From CAKZNE01 sp964485405 (GTDB lineage Bacteria; Bacteroidota; Bacteroidia; Flavobacteriales; Schleiferiaceae): a stretch of 64,000 nucleotides of DNA. The stretch's first letter is position 1, and each line of letters starts with the position of its first letter. Under the pieces are notes generated by a model. That model was not told the origin of the DNA, did not search any database, and saw only the letters and a program-made list of their open reading frames with translations. Positions 6,782-16,463 of this stretch are shown piece after piece. The stretch is taken from the NCBI GenBank assembly GCA_964485405.1, contig CAZAJG010000004.1, forward strand, positions 62,001 through 126,000. The letters run 5' to 3'. A program made the position numbers and the translations under genes.

Positions 6782-7924
6782 ATGTCGTTTACCCGTTTGG
6801 GGTTATCAAAATCTCTTTTAGAAGAACTTCATAAGCAAGAGTTAACCAAAGCTTATCCCATTCAACAAAAAGCTATACCTGCCATTTTAAGAGGTAGAGA
6901 TGTATTGGGGATCGCCCAGACGGGTTCTGGTAAAACGCTTAGTTACGTTTTACCTACCTTAATGAACCTTCAAGAGTTGGTGGATGTTAAAAACAGACAC
7001 GTTAATGCTTTAGTGCTAGTGCCTACAAGAGAACTAGCCGTGCAAGTTCAGGAGGTTTTTCATACATACACAAAGGCATTGAAGAAGCCTTTAAAATCTA
7101 TGGCGGTTTATGGAGGCGTATCCATAAATCCTCAAATGAAGGCTTTGTTTGGAGTGAATATCCTCATTGCTACACCTGGACGTTTGTTGGATCTAATACA
7201 GTCAAATGCATTAAGCTTATCGGAAATAGATACTTTGATTTTAGATGAAGCGGATAAAATGCTGAATCTTGGATTTAAAGATGAAATGGATAAAATTCTG
7301 AAACTACTCCCTGGGAGTAGGCAGAACGCTTTATTCTCCGCTACTTTAAATCCCGAGGTGGAACGTATTCATAAGCTTCTTTTGGACCAACCTTTGGTTA
7401 TCCAAATTGATTCGGAAGAGGTAGATTTAGATTTGATCCAACAAACTGCGTATGCTGTAGAGAAAGAAAATAAGGGGAAGCTTTTGCGCTTTCTTATAAA
7501 ATCAAAAGAAGCGCAACAGGTTTTGGTTTTCACTTCTTCTATTCATCAAGCGGACCATGTTACAAACAAGCTAAAAAAGAATGGTATACAGGCTCAATCC
7601 ATTCATGGCAAAAAGACCCAAGGAGCAAGAACTGAAGCGCTTAAAGCTTTTAAAAGTGGTGACTTACGGGTTTTAGTGGCTACGGATTTACTTTCTCGTG
7701 GTATTGATATTGAGTTTTTACCTTATGTAATTAACTATGAGCTCCCACGCTCTCCAAAAGATTACATCCATAGAATTGGTAGAACCGGAAGAGCAGAGTC
7801 TCCCGGGGAGGCCATTTCTTTTATCACTTTAGAAGATAGACATCATTTTAAAGTGATTCAAAAGAAGATGAAGAAGTGGGTTAACCTTACCTATTCAGAA
7901 GAAATGGACCTTGATTCGTTTTGA
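6782..7924 (+). CDS. DEAD-box ATP-dependent RNA helicase (RhlE-like)
   Basis: 380 residues containing only the two RecA-like domains, without a C-terminal extension. All motifs are present in order: Q motif (AYPIQQKAIP), AQTGSGKT, PTRELA, TPGRLLD, DEAD, SAT, then RGID and HRIGRTGRA. It unwinds structured RNA, probably in ribosome assembly or cold adaptation. The preceding terminator and its own promoter make it a single-gene unit. The convergent neighbour's stop lies 43 bp downstream. Confidence 0.95.
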   Translation: MSFTRLGLSKSLLEELHKQELTKAYPIQQKAIPAILRGRDVLGIAQTGSGKTLSYVLPTLMNLQELVDVKNRHVNALVLVPTRELAVQVQEVFHTYTKALKKPLKSMAVYGGVSINPQMKALFGVNILIATPGRLLDLIQSNALSLSEIDTLILDEADKMLNLGFKDEMDKILKLLPGSRQNALFSATLNPEVERIHKLLLDQPLVIQIDSEEVDLDLIQQTAYAVEKENKGKLLRFLIKSKEAQQVLVFTSSIHQADHVTNKLKKNGIQAQSIHGKKTQGARTEALKAFKSGDLRVLVATDLLSRGIDIEFLPYVINYELPRSPKDYIHRIGRTGRAESPGEAISFITLEDRHHFKVIQKKMKKWVNLTYSEEMDLDSF

Positions 7925-7967
7925 ACCAAAATCCATTTCATTTCCTTTTTAGGCTTGTATTTGTATG

Positions 7968-10900
7968 TTAATCGATAATCAATATTTCTTGATGGTTTAA
8001 ACTACCTGAAGTGAATTTGATTACATATACACCTTGGGGTAGTTTATCCAGTTTTACAGTCAAATGTTGCTGTGCATTTCTTACCTCATACACTTCTACT
8101 CCACTCATATTATAAATATGAACATGAAACAGTCCTTCAATGCTGGTTTGCACTTCAAACTGCCCTTGGTTCGGATTTGGGAAAATGGAAATGCTTGGAG
8201 TTAATTGGCCATCCTCTAAACCAATCCCTTTAATTAAATGGCAGGAGGAAGTATCGCTACAACCATTTTGTTTAATCTCTACTGCAAATCTACCATCTGC
8301 TGTAGGTGTAAACGATTGATTGGTTTGATTGGGAACAATCGCATAGTTCATATCACAATTTAACCATTGATAATTGGCTCCATTTTGAACAGAGGTTAAA
8401 GTAAATCCATTGCGTTGAACACTGGTATCTAAAGTCTCAACCGTAAGGTTAATGGAAACAATACTGTCGCATCCACCGGCACTAGTTAAAGTGTCTGAGT
8501 AAACTCCACTTTTTGTATAGTTGATACCCTGCCAAGTGTAATCAAAACAAGACGATATAGAAATCGGAGCATCGTTAAAACTAGGGTAAATCGTTAGGTT
8601 CAATCCAATTACGCTATCGCAACTGTTGCTTGTACTTAAAGTGTCATAATACAATCCACTCGTGGTATACATTGTGCCTTGCCATAAATAGGAATTACAA
8701 GCTGAAGCTGTAGAAACCAAACCTAGTGCGGAATTGTTAATGGTTAGATTTAGGGTTAAAACACTATCACAACCAATAGAATTCACTAAAGTATCGTAAT
8801 AAACTCCTGAAGCTGTATAGCTTGTTCCCATCCAAGCGAATGAATCGCAACGCGTTCGGTTTAGGCTTGGACCACTGCTGCTTGTGCCTACATTTAGGTT
8901 TAAAGCGATGATACTATCACAACCAAAAGCGGTGCTCAAAGTATCATAATACACACCACTGGAAGTATAAGTAACCCCTTGCCATGTATAGTCGTTACAA
9001 GCATTTACTAAAACGGGATTTCCTATATAACTTGGATTTATGGTTAAGCTCAATGAAAGAATACTATCGCACCCGCTTGTTGTGCTCAGCGTATCGTAAT
9101 ACATACCACTACTGGTGTACGTTATTCCTTGCCAACTATAACTATCACAACTGGATACAGCGGTAGTTACTCCCACTACTGAGTTATTGATGGTTAGATC
9201 GAGCATGGAAATACTATCGCAACCCAAAGACGTTGCTGAAGTATCGTAATACACTCCGCTAGACGTATACGTTGTTCCCCTCCAAAAGAAAGAATCGCAT
9301 CGTACTCTGTTAAATGTAGGGCCTGTAGCGGTTGTGCCAATTGTTAAATCTATACCAATAACACTGTCGCAGCCTATAGATGTAGTTAAAGTATCATAAT
9401 ACACGCCACTTGAGCTGTAGATGTTTCCTTGCCAAGAATAAGACTGACAAGCTGTAAGGGGTAAAGGATTCATCACCACATCGTTGTAAATAGCTAAATT
9501 TAGGGTTAGAATGCTATCACAACCGGAAACGGTATTTAATGTATCAAAGTAAGTCCCACTGCTAGTGTATGTATTTGCTCCCCATGTGTAGCTTCCACAG
9601 GCATTTACAGAAATGATACTGGAGTTAGAACTGTTGTTGATAGCTAAGCTCAAGCTGATGATACTATCACAGCCGTTAACGGTTGTGAGTGTGTCGTAAT
9701 AAAATCCACTCATGGTATAGCTTGTACCATGAAAGGTAAAACTATCGCAAGCGTTTGCAGCGGTAGTGGGTCCAAATACACTTGAGTTAATGGTTAAATC
9801 CAAACTGATTACACTATCACAGCCGTCTACCGTTAAAACCGTATCGCTATACAGTCCGCTATTGGTATATAAAATTCCTTGCCAAGTATAACTATTACAG
9901 GCGGCTATTACATCTGTAGATCCAATAACACTTGGGTTTATCGTCAAATCCAAACTATTAATGCTATCGCAACCACTACTTACATTTATCGTATCGTAAT
10001 AAACACCCGTTGAAGAGTAGGTTGTATTTTCCCAGGTATAAGAATCACAGCTCGATATAGTGGTAGTGACTCCCGTTACTGTATTTCCAATCGTTAAATC
10101 CAAACTAATGATGCTGTCGCAACCAATACTTGTGCTTAAAGTATCCTTGTAGATGCCACTTGTGGTATAGGTAGTTCCTTGCCAGCTGTAGTCTCCACAA
10201 GATGAAATGGTACTTGTATCGCCTAGCACTTCTGTGCCAATGGTTAAGTCTAAACTAATTATACTATCACAGCCGTTGCTGGAGCTTAAAGTATCACTAT
10301 AAAATCCACTTGTGGTGTAAGAAGTGCTTTGCCAAGTATAACTATCGCAAACTGAAACTTCTGTAGTATCACCTATAACGCCATTGTTTATGGTCAGATC
10401 AAGGGTTAGGATGCTGTCGCAACCTGAACTAGTACTTAAAGTGTCAAAGTAAACACCACTGTTGGTGTAAGTGGTACTTTGCCATGTATAGCTGCTGCAA
10501 GAAGAAATGGTAATTGTGTCGCCTATTACATCTGAGCCTATCGTAAGATCTAACCCGATTATACTGTCACAACCATTTGTTGTAATTAGAGTGTCTGTAT
10601 ATATTCCTGTAATATTATAGGTTACATTTTGCCAAGTATAATCTGAACAGGAGCTTATGGTTAGAGTATCTCCGTAAACATCACTGTATATAGTCAAATC
10701 CAAACTATTAATGCTATCGCAACCACTACTTACATTTATCGTATCGTAATAAACACCCGTTGAAGAGTAGGTTGTATTTTCCCAGGTATAAGAATCACAG
10801 CTCGATATAGTGGTAGTGACTCCCGTTACTGTATTTCCAATCGTTAAATCCAAACTAATGATGCTGTCGCAACCAATACTTGTGCTTAAAGTATCCTTGT

Positions 10901-12452
10901 AGATGCCACTTGTGGTATAGGTAGTTCCTTGCCAGCTGTAGTCTCCACAAGATGAAATGGTACTTGTATCGCCTAGCACTTCTGTGCCAATGGTTAAGTC
11001 TAAACTAATTATACTATCACAGCCGTTGCTGGAGCTTAAAGTATCACTATAAAATCCACTTGTGGTGTAAGAAGTGCTTTGCCAAGTATAACTATCGCAA
11101 ACTGAAACTTCTGTAGTATCACCTATAACGCCATTGTTTATGGTCAGATCAAGGGTTAGGATGCTGTCGCAACCTGAACTAGTACTTAAAGTGTCAAAGT
11201 AAACACCGGTACTGGTGTAGGTAGTACTTTGCCATGTATAGCTATTGCAAGAGGAAACCATGCTTGTGTCCCCTATTACATCATTATTTATTGTGAGAAC
11301 TAGACCTAGAATACTGTCGCATCCAGAAGCTGAGGAAAGTGTGTCGTAATACGTTCCGCTGATGGTGTAAGTAGCACTTTGCCAATTGTAGCTGTTACAG
11401 GTTTCAATCGTATCTAGGCTAAGCGTATCATAACTACAACTGCCATCATCTACCGTAGCGGTTGGATCATAGTTGCAAGAAAACGGATCCGTGCAGCCAA
11501 AAACGATGGCGCTTGCAGGCGTAGTGCTACAATCTGATGAAGCATTGGAAGACGGACATGAGGCCGGAGGGCCAGATCGGAAAGAATGATCCAATACGGA
11601 TCCTTTAAAGCACCTTGGGATGTAAGGATAATTGTCGGTAAGTACATAATAATAGGTACCATTTGGATAGTCTGGTGTTATTCCATAACGGCCATTGCAG
11701 GAGTCTAAAGTAGTAGAGCTATACTCATAATCCTCATAGTACAGTCCTGTATAAGGTCCATCGGGTGCTGTAAATCCATCTCCAGGTCGAGTTCCATTTT
11801 TAAGGGAATAACCAGAGTTTAAACCGGTAACCCCACCCGTGCTGCTATACGCATCTTGATAAACGTATTTGTAATAAATAGGAAGTCCATCAGCCGCAAA
11901 ACCAACAATAGGCGAATGGGAGTTGCCATCAATACCTAAAGAGTCGATGAAGTAATCTACCGGAATATCATGGTAGTGGTACTCACCTTTAGAGTTAATA
12001 TGTCCTCCATTATTGCCAAAACTATTGTTAAAAATATAGCGGGCTTCAATATGCCAATCTACCACATCGGCACCTGAGCTATCTTGAAAGTACTCAGAAG
12101 AGTTAGGGTTGTATCGAATACCATTTACAGATACCCCAAAATAGTAGGTTTCTGTACACCCTAAAGCGGTAATTGTTTCTTCATACAAAGGGGTAAAATA
12201 CTGTGCAGTATCCGGGTACAAACACATAAAATATTCTTGATCTGACGCTACAGCGGTAAAGGGTGAATTGTAGCTATCGCTATGATCTGGGTAGTTGTTG
12301 CTATAGCATTTCAGTACATTCGAAACGGTATCGAAACAGACTGCATTGGCGTTGGTTGTGCTGTAAATAGTTGCCGTATCGCATTGAGCATATCCAGCAT
12401 TGCTTAATATTCCGAAAAGAATTCCGAAATACACTCCGTATTTTTTTATCAT
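7968..12452 (-). CDS. Giant T9SS-exported YHYH-domain surface protein with 20 repeats
   Basis: 1494 residues. The order is: signal peptide (about 1-22); a YHYH-type domain at roughly 100-295, containing GHINSKGEYHYHD and GFAADGLPIYY; a Cys-rich linker with CTDPFSCNYDPTATVDDGSC; twenty 50-residue repeats at about 343-1342; a 70-residue linker; and a T9SS type A sorting domain (SISIFPNPNQGQF...GVYVIKFTSG...EILIID). Each repeat carries two Cys and the pattern C-DSYTW-G-x-Y-x-SG-Y-DTL...GCDSI-x-L-LTI. It is likely displayed on or released from the cell surface. The start is 2 bp after the stop of the upstream gene, so they are cotranscribed. Confidence 0.88.
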   Translation of the reverse strand: MIKKYGVYFGILFGILSNAGYAQCDTATIYSTTNANAVCFDTVSNVLKCYSNNYPDHSDSYNSPFTAVASDQEYFMCLYPDTAQYFTPLYEETITALGCTETYYFGVSVNGIRYNPNSSEYFQDSSGADVVDWHIEARYIFNNSFGNNGGHINSKGEYHYHDIPVDYFIDSLGIDGNSHSPIVGFAADGLPIYYKYVYQDAYSSTGGVTGLNSGYSLKNGTRPGDGFTAPDGPYTGLYYEDYEYSSTTLDSCNGRYGITPDYPNGTYYYVLTDNYPYIPRCFKGSVLDHSFRSGPPASCPSSNASSDCSTTPASAIVFGCTDPFSCNYDPTATVDDGSCSYDTLSLDTIETCNSYNWQSATYTISGTYYDTLSSASGCDSILGLVLTINNDVIGDTSMVSSCNSYTWQSTTYTSTGVYFDTLSTSSGCDSILTLDLTINNGVIGDTTEVSVCDSYTWQSTSYTTSGFYSDTLSSSNGCDSIISLDLTIGTEVLGDTSTISSCGDYSWQGTTYTTSGIYKDTLSTSIGCDSIISLDLTIGNTVTGVTTTISSCDSYTWENTTYSSTGVYYDTINVSSGCDSINSLDLTIYSDVYGDTLTISSCSDYTWQNVTYNITGIYTDTLITTNGCDSIIGLDLTIGSDVIGDTITISSCSSYTWQSTTYTNSGVYFDTLSTSSGCDSILTLDLTINNGVIGDTTEVSVCDSYTWQSTSYTTSGFYSDTLSSSNGCDSIISLDLTIGTEVLGDTSTISSCGDYSWQGTTYTTSGIYKDTLSTSIGCDSIISLDLTIGNTVTGVTTTISSCDSYTWENTTYSSTGVYYDTINVSSGCDSINSLDLTINPSVIGSTDVIAACNSYTWQGILYTNSGLYSDTVLTVDGCDSVISLDLTINSSVFGPTTAANACDSFTFHGTSYTMSGFYYDTLTTVNGCDSIISLSLAINNSSNSSIISVNACGSYTWGANTYTSSGTYFDTLNTVSGCDSILTLNLAIYNDVVMNPLPLTACQSYSWQGNIYSSSGVYYDTLTTSIGCDSVIGIDLTIGTTATGPTFNRVRCDSFFWRGTTYTSSGVYYDTSATSLGCDSISMLDLTINNSVVGVTTAVSSCDSYSWQGITYTSSGMYYDTLSTTSGCDSILSLSLTINPSYIGNPVLVNACNDYTWQGVTYTSSGVYYDTLSTAFGCDSIIALNLNVGTSSSGPSLNRTRCDSFAWMGTSYTASGVYYDTLVNSIGCDSVLTLNLTINNSALGLVSTASACNSYLWQGTMYTTSGLYYDTLSTSNSCDSVIGLNLTIYPSFNDAPISISSCFDYTWQGINYTKSGVYSDTLTSAGGCDSIVSINLTVETLDTSVQRNGFTLTSVQNGANYQWLNCDMNYAIVPNQTNQSFTPTADGRFAVEIKQNGCSDTSSCHLIKGIGLEDGQLTPSISIFPNPNQGQFEVQTSIEGLFHVHIYNMSGVEVYEVRNAQQHLTVKLDKLPQGVYVIKFTSGSLNHQEILIID
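9943..10457 (-). repeat. Perfect 515-bp duplication, copy A
   Basis: Base-for-base identical to 10693-11207 at an offset of exactly 750 bp (five repeat units). The match is bounded by mismatches at 9942/10692 and just after 10457/11207. Confidence 0.95.
10693..11207 (-). repeat. Perfect 515-bp duplication, copy B
   Basis: Second copy of 9943-10457 with no substitutions over 515 bp, although the other repeat units in the gene are strongly diverged. This points to recent duplication or gene conversion, or to a repeat-related assembly error. Confidence 0.95.
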
Positions 12453-12454
12453 AC

Positions 12455-13042
12455 TTACCTCTGTTGTTTCGATTCGTTGTTTTCAAAGTGATAAGTGATA
12501 TTGGGTCTTGTGGGCTTAAGGGTATAGCTTTTCGGCTTTTCCTCTAGTGATACTATTAAACGTAAAGCGGCATGGCTATTTTCTTCAAACATATAGTCTG
12601 AGTGAAAGTAGATGGAGCTCATTCTAATTTTAGGCTTTTTAATGGTGAAAAGGATTTCAATTTGGTCTTTTCCAACACTGTGACTTTTAAAGTTTAGAAC
12701 TTGCTCTTTGCCGTTAATTTTAAGATTTAGATGCTTTAAAACGTAATTACTCCCGCAGTGTGAGATCATTTTTTGCGGAGCGCAATCTCCATGAGCTTCC
12801 AACCAATCAATTAAAAACTTCTTTTCTAGTGCTGCTTTTAAGTATATCGATTCGCCATACTGTTCTAAAGTATACGTAGCTACGGTTTCAATATGAGGAG
12901 GCTTTAAGGTAAAAGATTGCAAGGCTAAGAATAGAGGTAAAACGCATAAAATAGTTGTGTTTAACAAACTACGGCCGAGCTTAAAACCGGTTGAGCTTTG
13001 ACTGCTTTGGCAAAGGAACGCGCTATTGAATAAATGATGCAT
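12455..13042 (-). CDS. Hypothetical exported/membrane-anchored protein
   Basis: 195 residues. One hydrophobic segment at about 28-45 (LLNTTILCVLPLFLALQSF) could be a late signal anchor. The rest is a beta-rich domain with two Cys (DCAPQ, SHCGSN) and a HSDYMFEENSHAALRLIVSL strand region. It faintly resembles the small DUF6702-type proteins of Bacteroidota, but I cannot confirm that. It ends 2 bp before the YHYH surface protein's start, so it is probably its accessory or export partner. Confidence 0.6.
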   Translation of the reverse strand: MHHLFNSAFLCQSSQSSTGFKLGRSLLNTTILCVLPLFLALQSFTLKPPHIETVATYTLEQYGESIYLKAALEKKFLIDWLEAHGDCAPQKMISHCGSNYVLKHLNLKINGKEQVLNFKSHSVGKDQIEILFTIKKPKIRMSSIYFHSDYMFEENSHAALRLIVSLEEKPKSYTLKPTRPNITYHFENNESKQQR

Positions 13043-13214
13043 GAGTTTTTGTTACAAATTCACAATCCATTAACCATCAAAACGGATTTTGAAGGTTTTT
13101 AAAATTGTGATAGAGATGTAACGTGGTGGTGCAGAAGTAAGAATAAACCTACTCCAAGCGGTAAATATAAATAGATTTTACTTAGCTGTAAAAACACCCC
13201 ACTTTCTTATCACC

Positions 13215-13254
13215 TAGCACTGTGTTTTACTTTAAGCGGTAAAACACAGCGCTA
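13215..13254. repeat. Long imperfect hairpin between two minus-strand genes
   Basis: TAGC-a-CTGTGTTTTAC (13215-13230) pairs with GTAAAACACAG-c-GCTA (13239-13254): 15 of 16 positions pair across an 8-nt loop. No T run follows on either strand, so it is not a standard intrinsic terminator. It sits 44 bp after the 770-residue protein gene (minus strand). Confidence 0.7.
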
Positions 13255-13297
13255 TTGAACTCATAATTGAGGATGAGCCTGATTTAGCTTAAAGTCC

Positions 13298-15610
13298 TTA
13301 TTCACCGTAGTCTGTACATGGAAAAATCACCTCTCTTAGTTTTCTTCTAAGCGCTTTTATCCTTTCATTGGTTCGTTGCCTATTCTTATCTATCGCTAAA
13401 AATTCATCCAGATTCAAATCTTCCATCAAATCATTGGTAATCTCATATTTACAAACCTTGTTAATCTTAGATTCTAATTCAGATTTGTCTATGTGCGTTA
13501 ACTCAACTTTCGCCCTACTGCTTTTTACTTGTGTAGCGATATGTAAGAAAGCCTGATCTCCTTTGTAGCCTAAGCATATCAAGTTATAGCTTAGCAATTC
13601 ATTGAGTTGATAGTTAAACCTTCCTTTTTGTTCTTTTAAGCGAATGAAACTATACAACCTATCGGTAACCAAATAGCAATTCATTCTGTCGTAAGCATTT
13701 GCATCTTCAATTTGTACGGAGAAGTCTAAGTAGTCAACCCTTCCTGTTTGACCAATTTGAGATTTAAAAACAAAGTTTCGCTTACCCCTATCATCTGTGT
13801 AAAATGCATATCGATCTATATTTTTAGATCCAAAACTGGTTAATCTTGCTCGGTACCGCTTTTTGGGGTTGATGTTTGGCCCTGGGGGTGTTTTCCCCAG
13901 TTGGCGATAAGCTTCTTTTTCATTGATTATAAATTCATCATTCCAATTTCGCCTTCTTATCTGGGTGTTTTTATTGTTTCGATTTGCTATTTTCCGCCTG
14001 GCCTCCGCGTCCATTTCATTTTGTTTTCTCCAAAAGTCTTGCTGTGTTTTAGCAATAGCCTTTGCGTAAATCTCGCTTCTTTCTTTATGATACCGTTGCA
14101 ACCTTATAGCGGCTTCACTATCCACTTTTACCCTTCCATCCTTTCGCTTAAAAAACCGTCTAAACCTAGTTTTAAACTGAAACCCTTTTAACCCCATTAC
14201 AATAGAATCGGAATAGTAAAGCGGTTTATCCAAATGGTTTAGGTATGTCTGCAAAGCTTGTTGGTTGCAGCTGCGAAACAAATATGGCCATCTCTCTTCA
14301 AACTCTTGAGTCGCTAAATTGGTGTTTTGAAATTCATCATTCCAAAAAGCCTTTACTTCAGCAGAGCTTATTCCGTCACATGCATAATCAATAGCGATTG
14401 AGGAATCAGCTAGTACCATAAGAGAGTCTATCCCTTCAAAATCCGAATCCGTATTCCTCCTCCAACTTCTATTTCTGCTTGTACTCTTGTTTCTTTCTTG
14501 TTCTCTAAACGCATTAAATGGAAAACTCCTTTCCTCTTCTACAACTACCTCCATATCAACAGCTGTTTCTACAATTTGCCCAAATGGAATAGAAACGTCA
14601 TCATTTTCACCGCAGTAAAAAGTATAGTACAGGCTGTCTTTAAAAGCTTTATCCCATATAGCACAACCTTCCTTACTTAAGGTTTTTTCATACTTAGGTG
14701 GGTAAAAATTTAGGTTGTGAATATCTACTGGGCTTAAAAACTGCTCTAGCGGTTTAGGATTAACCCAGTTTATAGAACTATCGGCTAACAATTCGCCATC
14801 AAAAAGCATCATGCCTTCTTTTATGCTATCGGTTGGTATTTCCATCAAAACTTCTGCATCCTGATTTATCTGTACAGCTACTTTGTTTTGAGTAGCCTGG
14901 ATGTAAAACATGCCTCCCGTTTCTAAAAGCCTATCATCTGCCCAAGTGGATAGTCCTGCTTTTACTATGGAGGCAGCACTTAAGGCTTCTCGTATCTCTA
15001 TATCAACTTCACCATCAACAGGAGCGCCATTTTGATCTACAAAAGCATGGGATGGAATAGAAACCAAAATACCTTCCTGTGTTTCTAACAGAGCTCCTTT
15101 TTCCGCAGTTACTTCATATTTCTGAATGGGTAATGCTTTTAAAGGATTAAAGCTAGAACTAGAAGACGTTCTCTCTTCATCTGCTTCTATCGTTTTGGGT
15201 AATGACACCAATGTGGGGGTGGATGAAGAATCTGTTTTTAGAGAGGAAATAGATGTAACGATTTCAGGCTTTACACTACTTGTATCCGCAACAGCGGGAG
15301 AATCGTAATGTGCTTGCTTATTTACAGGTAAAGAAATATAAGTAATAGATGAGGCTAAGATTACTAATGAGATAACAATACCCAATTTAAAAAACCACTT
15401 ATTTCTGAGGTACTTTTTACCTGCCTTTTGGATGGATTGTTGCAAACTCATTTGCCTAATGCCATCTATCAATACAGCTTGCAACTCTACCTCCTTTTTA
15501 AACGCTGGGTTATTCTGCATTCGGTTTTCAAAGGCCAAACGATCTTGTTCTCCCAACTCCTTGCGGAGGTATTTTTCTATTAACTCTATTATTTTTAATT
15601 CTGATCTCAT
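13298..15610 (-). CDS. Large single-pass membrane protein with anti-sigma-like N-terminus
   Basis: 770 residues. The first 60 residues are a charged helical domain of the kind found at the start of Bacteroidota anti-sigma factors (IELIEKYLRKELGEQDRLAFE). One membrane helix follows at about 73-93. A Ser/Thr-rich spacer leads to a large extracytoplasmic part. Within it, about 175-270 (GILVSIPSHAFVDQNGAP...EIREALSAA...LETGGMFYI) is a beta domain seen in other Bacteroidota surface proteins. The gene lies 31 bp downstream of a sigma-factor gene. I infer a membrane-bound regulator of that sigma; direct proof is lacking. Confidence 0.7.
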   Translation of the reverse strand: MRSELKIIELIEKYLRKELGEQDRLAFENRMQNNPAFKKEVELQAVLIDGIRQMSLQQSIQKAGKKYLRNKWFFKLGIVISLVILASSITYISLPVNKQAHYDSPAVADTSSVKPEIVTSISSLKTDSSSTPTLVSLPKTIEADEERTSSSSSFNPLKALPIQKYEVTAEKGALLETQEGILVSIPSHAFVDQNGAPVDGEVDIEIREALSAASIVKAGLSTWADDRLLETGGMFYIQATQNKVAVQINQDAEVLMEIPTDSIKEGMMLFDGELLADSSINWVNPKPLEQFLSPVDIHNLNFYPPKYEKTLSKEGCAIWDKAFKDSLYYTFYCGENDDVSIPFGQIVETAVDMEVVVEEERSFPFNAFREQERNKSTSRNRSWRRNTDSDFEGIDSLMVLADSSIAIDYACDGISSAEVKAFWNDEFQNTNLATQEFEERWPYLFRSCNQQALQTYLNHLDKPLYYSDSIVMGLKGFQFKTRFRRFFKRKDGRVKVDSEAAIRLQRYHKERSEIYAKAIAKTQQDFWRKQNEMDAEARRKIANRNNKNTQIRRRNWNDEFIINEKEAYRQLGKTPPGPNINPKKRYRARLTSFGSKNIDRYAFYTDDRGKRNFVFKSQIGQTGRVDYLDFSVQIEDANAYDRMNCYLVTDRLYSFIRLKEQKGRFNYQLNELLSYNLICLGYKGDQAFLHIATQVKSSRAKVELTHIDKSELESKINKVCKYEITNDLMEDLNLDEFLAIDKNRQRTNERIKALRRKLREVIFPCTDYGE

Positions 15611-15641
15611 TTTTAATGTTTTAAGGATATAAAATCGGAGG

Positions 15642-16184
15642 CTAGGCTAGTTTTTCTTTTAACTTGAGCTTAGCTCTTTCCAAACACTTATACTTTTGAT
15701 TTCGGGCAATTTTCTCTGAGCGAAAACCCAATTTTTCTGCGATCTCCTTCATTTTTAATGACCGGTAGTAAAAAAGCTTTAAGATTTCCTGACACTTAGC
15801 ACCTAAGTCTGAAACAACCGAAGCTGCGAGTTTGAGTTTCTCCTCTTTTTCAAGTATTCTTTCCAAATCGGTCTCTTCCGCTAAACTGAGCTCGCTTGAA
15901 AATTCTACAGCGCTCCTACTCTTCTTTTTGAGTTGATTTTTCCAGAGAAAACGACAAATGCTGTATACATAGGTGTTTATAGATGAACTCAACTGGAAAT
16001 CTTGTGCTTCTGCTTTTTTACATAAAACCAGTAAACCTTCTTGAAAAACATCTTGTGCATCCTGCTTGGTTCCTCCTTTGGAGAGGATGAGCTTCTCTAC
16101 TTTTGGGTAGTATCGATAAAGCTTGATCAGTACCTTATCGCTTTGATTGGATCGAAGTTTTTCTATTAGGATTTGGTCGTTCAT
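15642..16184 (-). CDS. ECF-type sigma-70 family RNA polymerase sigma factor
   Basis: 180 residues. Region 2 covers about 20-90 (YPKVEKLILSKGGTKQDAQDVFQEGLLVLCKKA...STINTYVYSI-like order, here SSINTYVYSICRFLWKNQLKK). A charged linker follows, and region 4 spans about 118-170 (AKCQEILKLFYYRSLKMKEIAEKLGF) with a helix-turn-helix. It directs RNA polymerase to a stress- or surface-specific regulon. The next gene downstream, 31 bp away, encodes a membrane protein with an anti-sigma-like N-terminus, the usual arrangement. Confidence 0.85.
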   Translation of the reverse strand: MNDQILIEKLRSNQSDKVLIKLYRYYPKVEKLILSKGGTKQDAQDVFQEGLLVLCKKAEAQDFQLSSSINTYVYSICRFLWKNQLKKKSRSAVEFSSELSLAEETDLERILEKEEKLKLAASVVSDLGAKCQEILKLFYYRSLKMKEIAEKLGFRSEKIARNQKYKCLERAKLKLKEKLA

Positions 16185-16463
16185 GCAATTGCTTTTATAT
16201 CCTTAATGTCCAAACTAAAAAAAGGTCGCCTTATTTTTATCTATTTGAATTTATATTTGAACTATTCTATGCGAACAACCAAATAATTTCGCACACCTTA
16301 TGGAGAATCTGTGGACATCCAAACATTATGAGATGGGCTTTTTCAATTGATGGATTCTATTTTACTTTTCTAGAATACTGCCGAATAAAACGAAATCCTT
16401 TATCTTCAACCAAGCAACGCTTATTGTTTATTATAGTCTTGATATGCAACTAAACAATTTACA

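Larger units (their letters stand above)
8427..11426 (-). repeat. Twenty tandem 150-bp coding repeats
   Basis: Exactly 20 units of 50 codons (1000 residues) with no length variation between units. Conserved positions are Cys10, Trp15, Tyr20, Gly24, Tyr26, the Asp-Thr pair 28-29 and Gly35-Cys36-Asp37-Ser38. Units 2-5 and 7-10 form a higher-order 750-bp repeat. The conserved Cys pair suggests one disulphide per unit. Confidence 0.95.

Noticed and set aside
8427..11426. Regular repeats as a possible CRISPR array
   Set aside because: The 150-bp period is translated as 50-residue units within one long frame; there are no short identical repeats with unique spacers.
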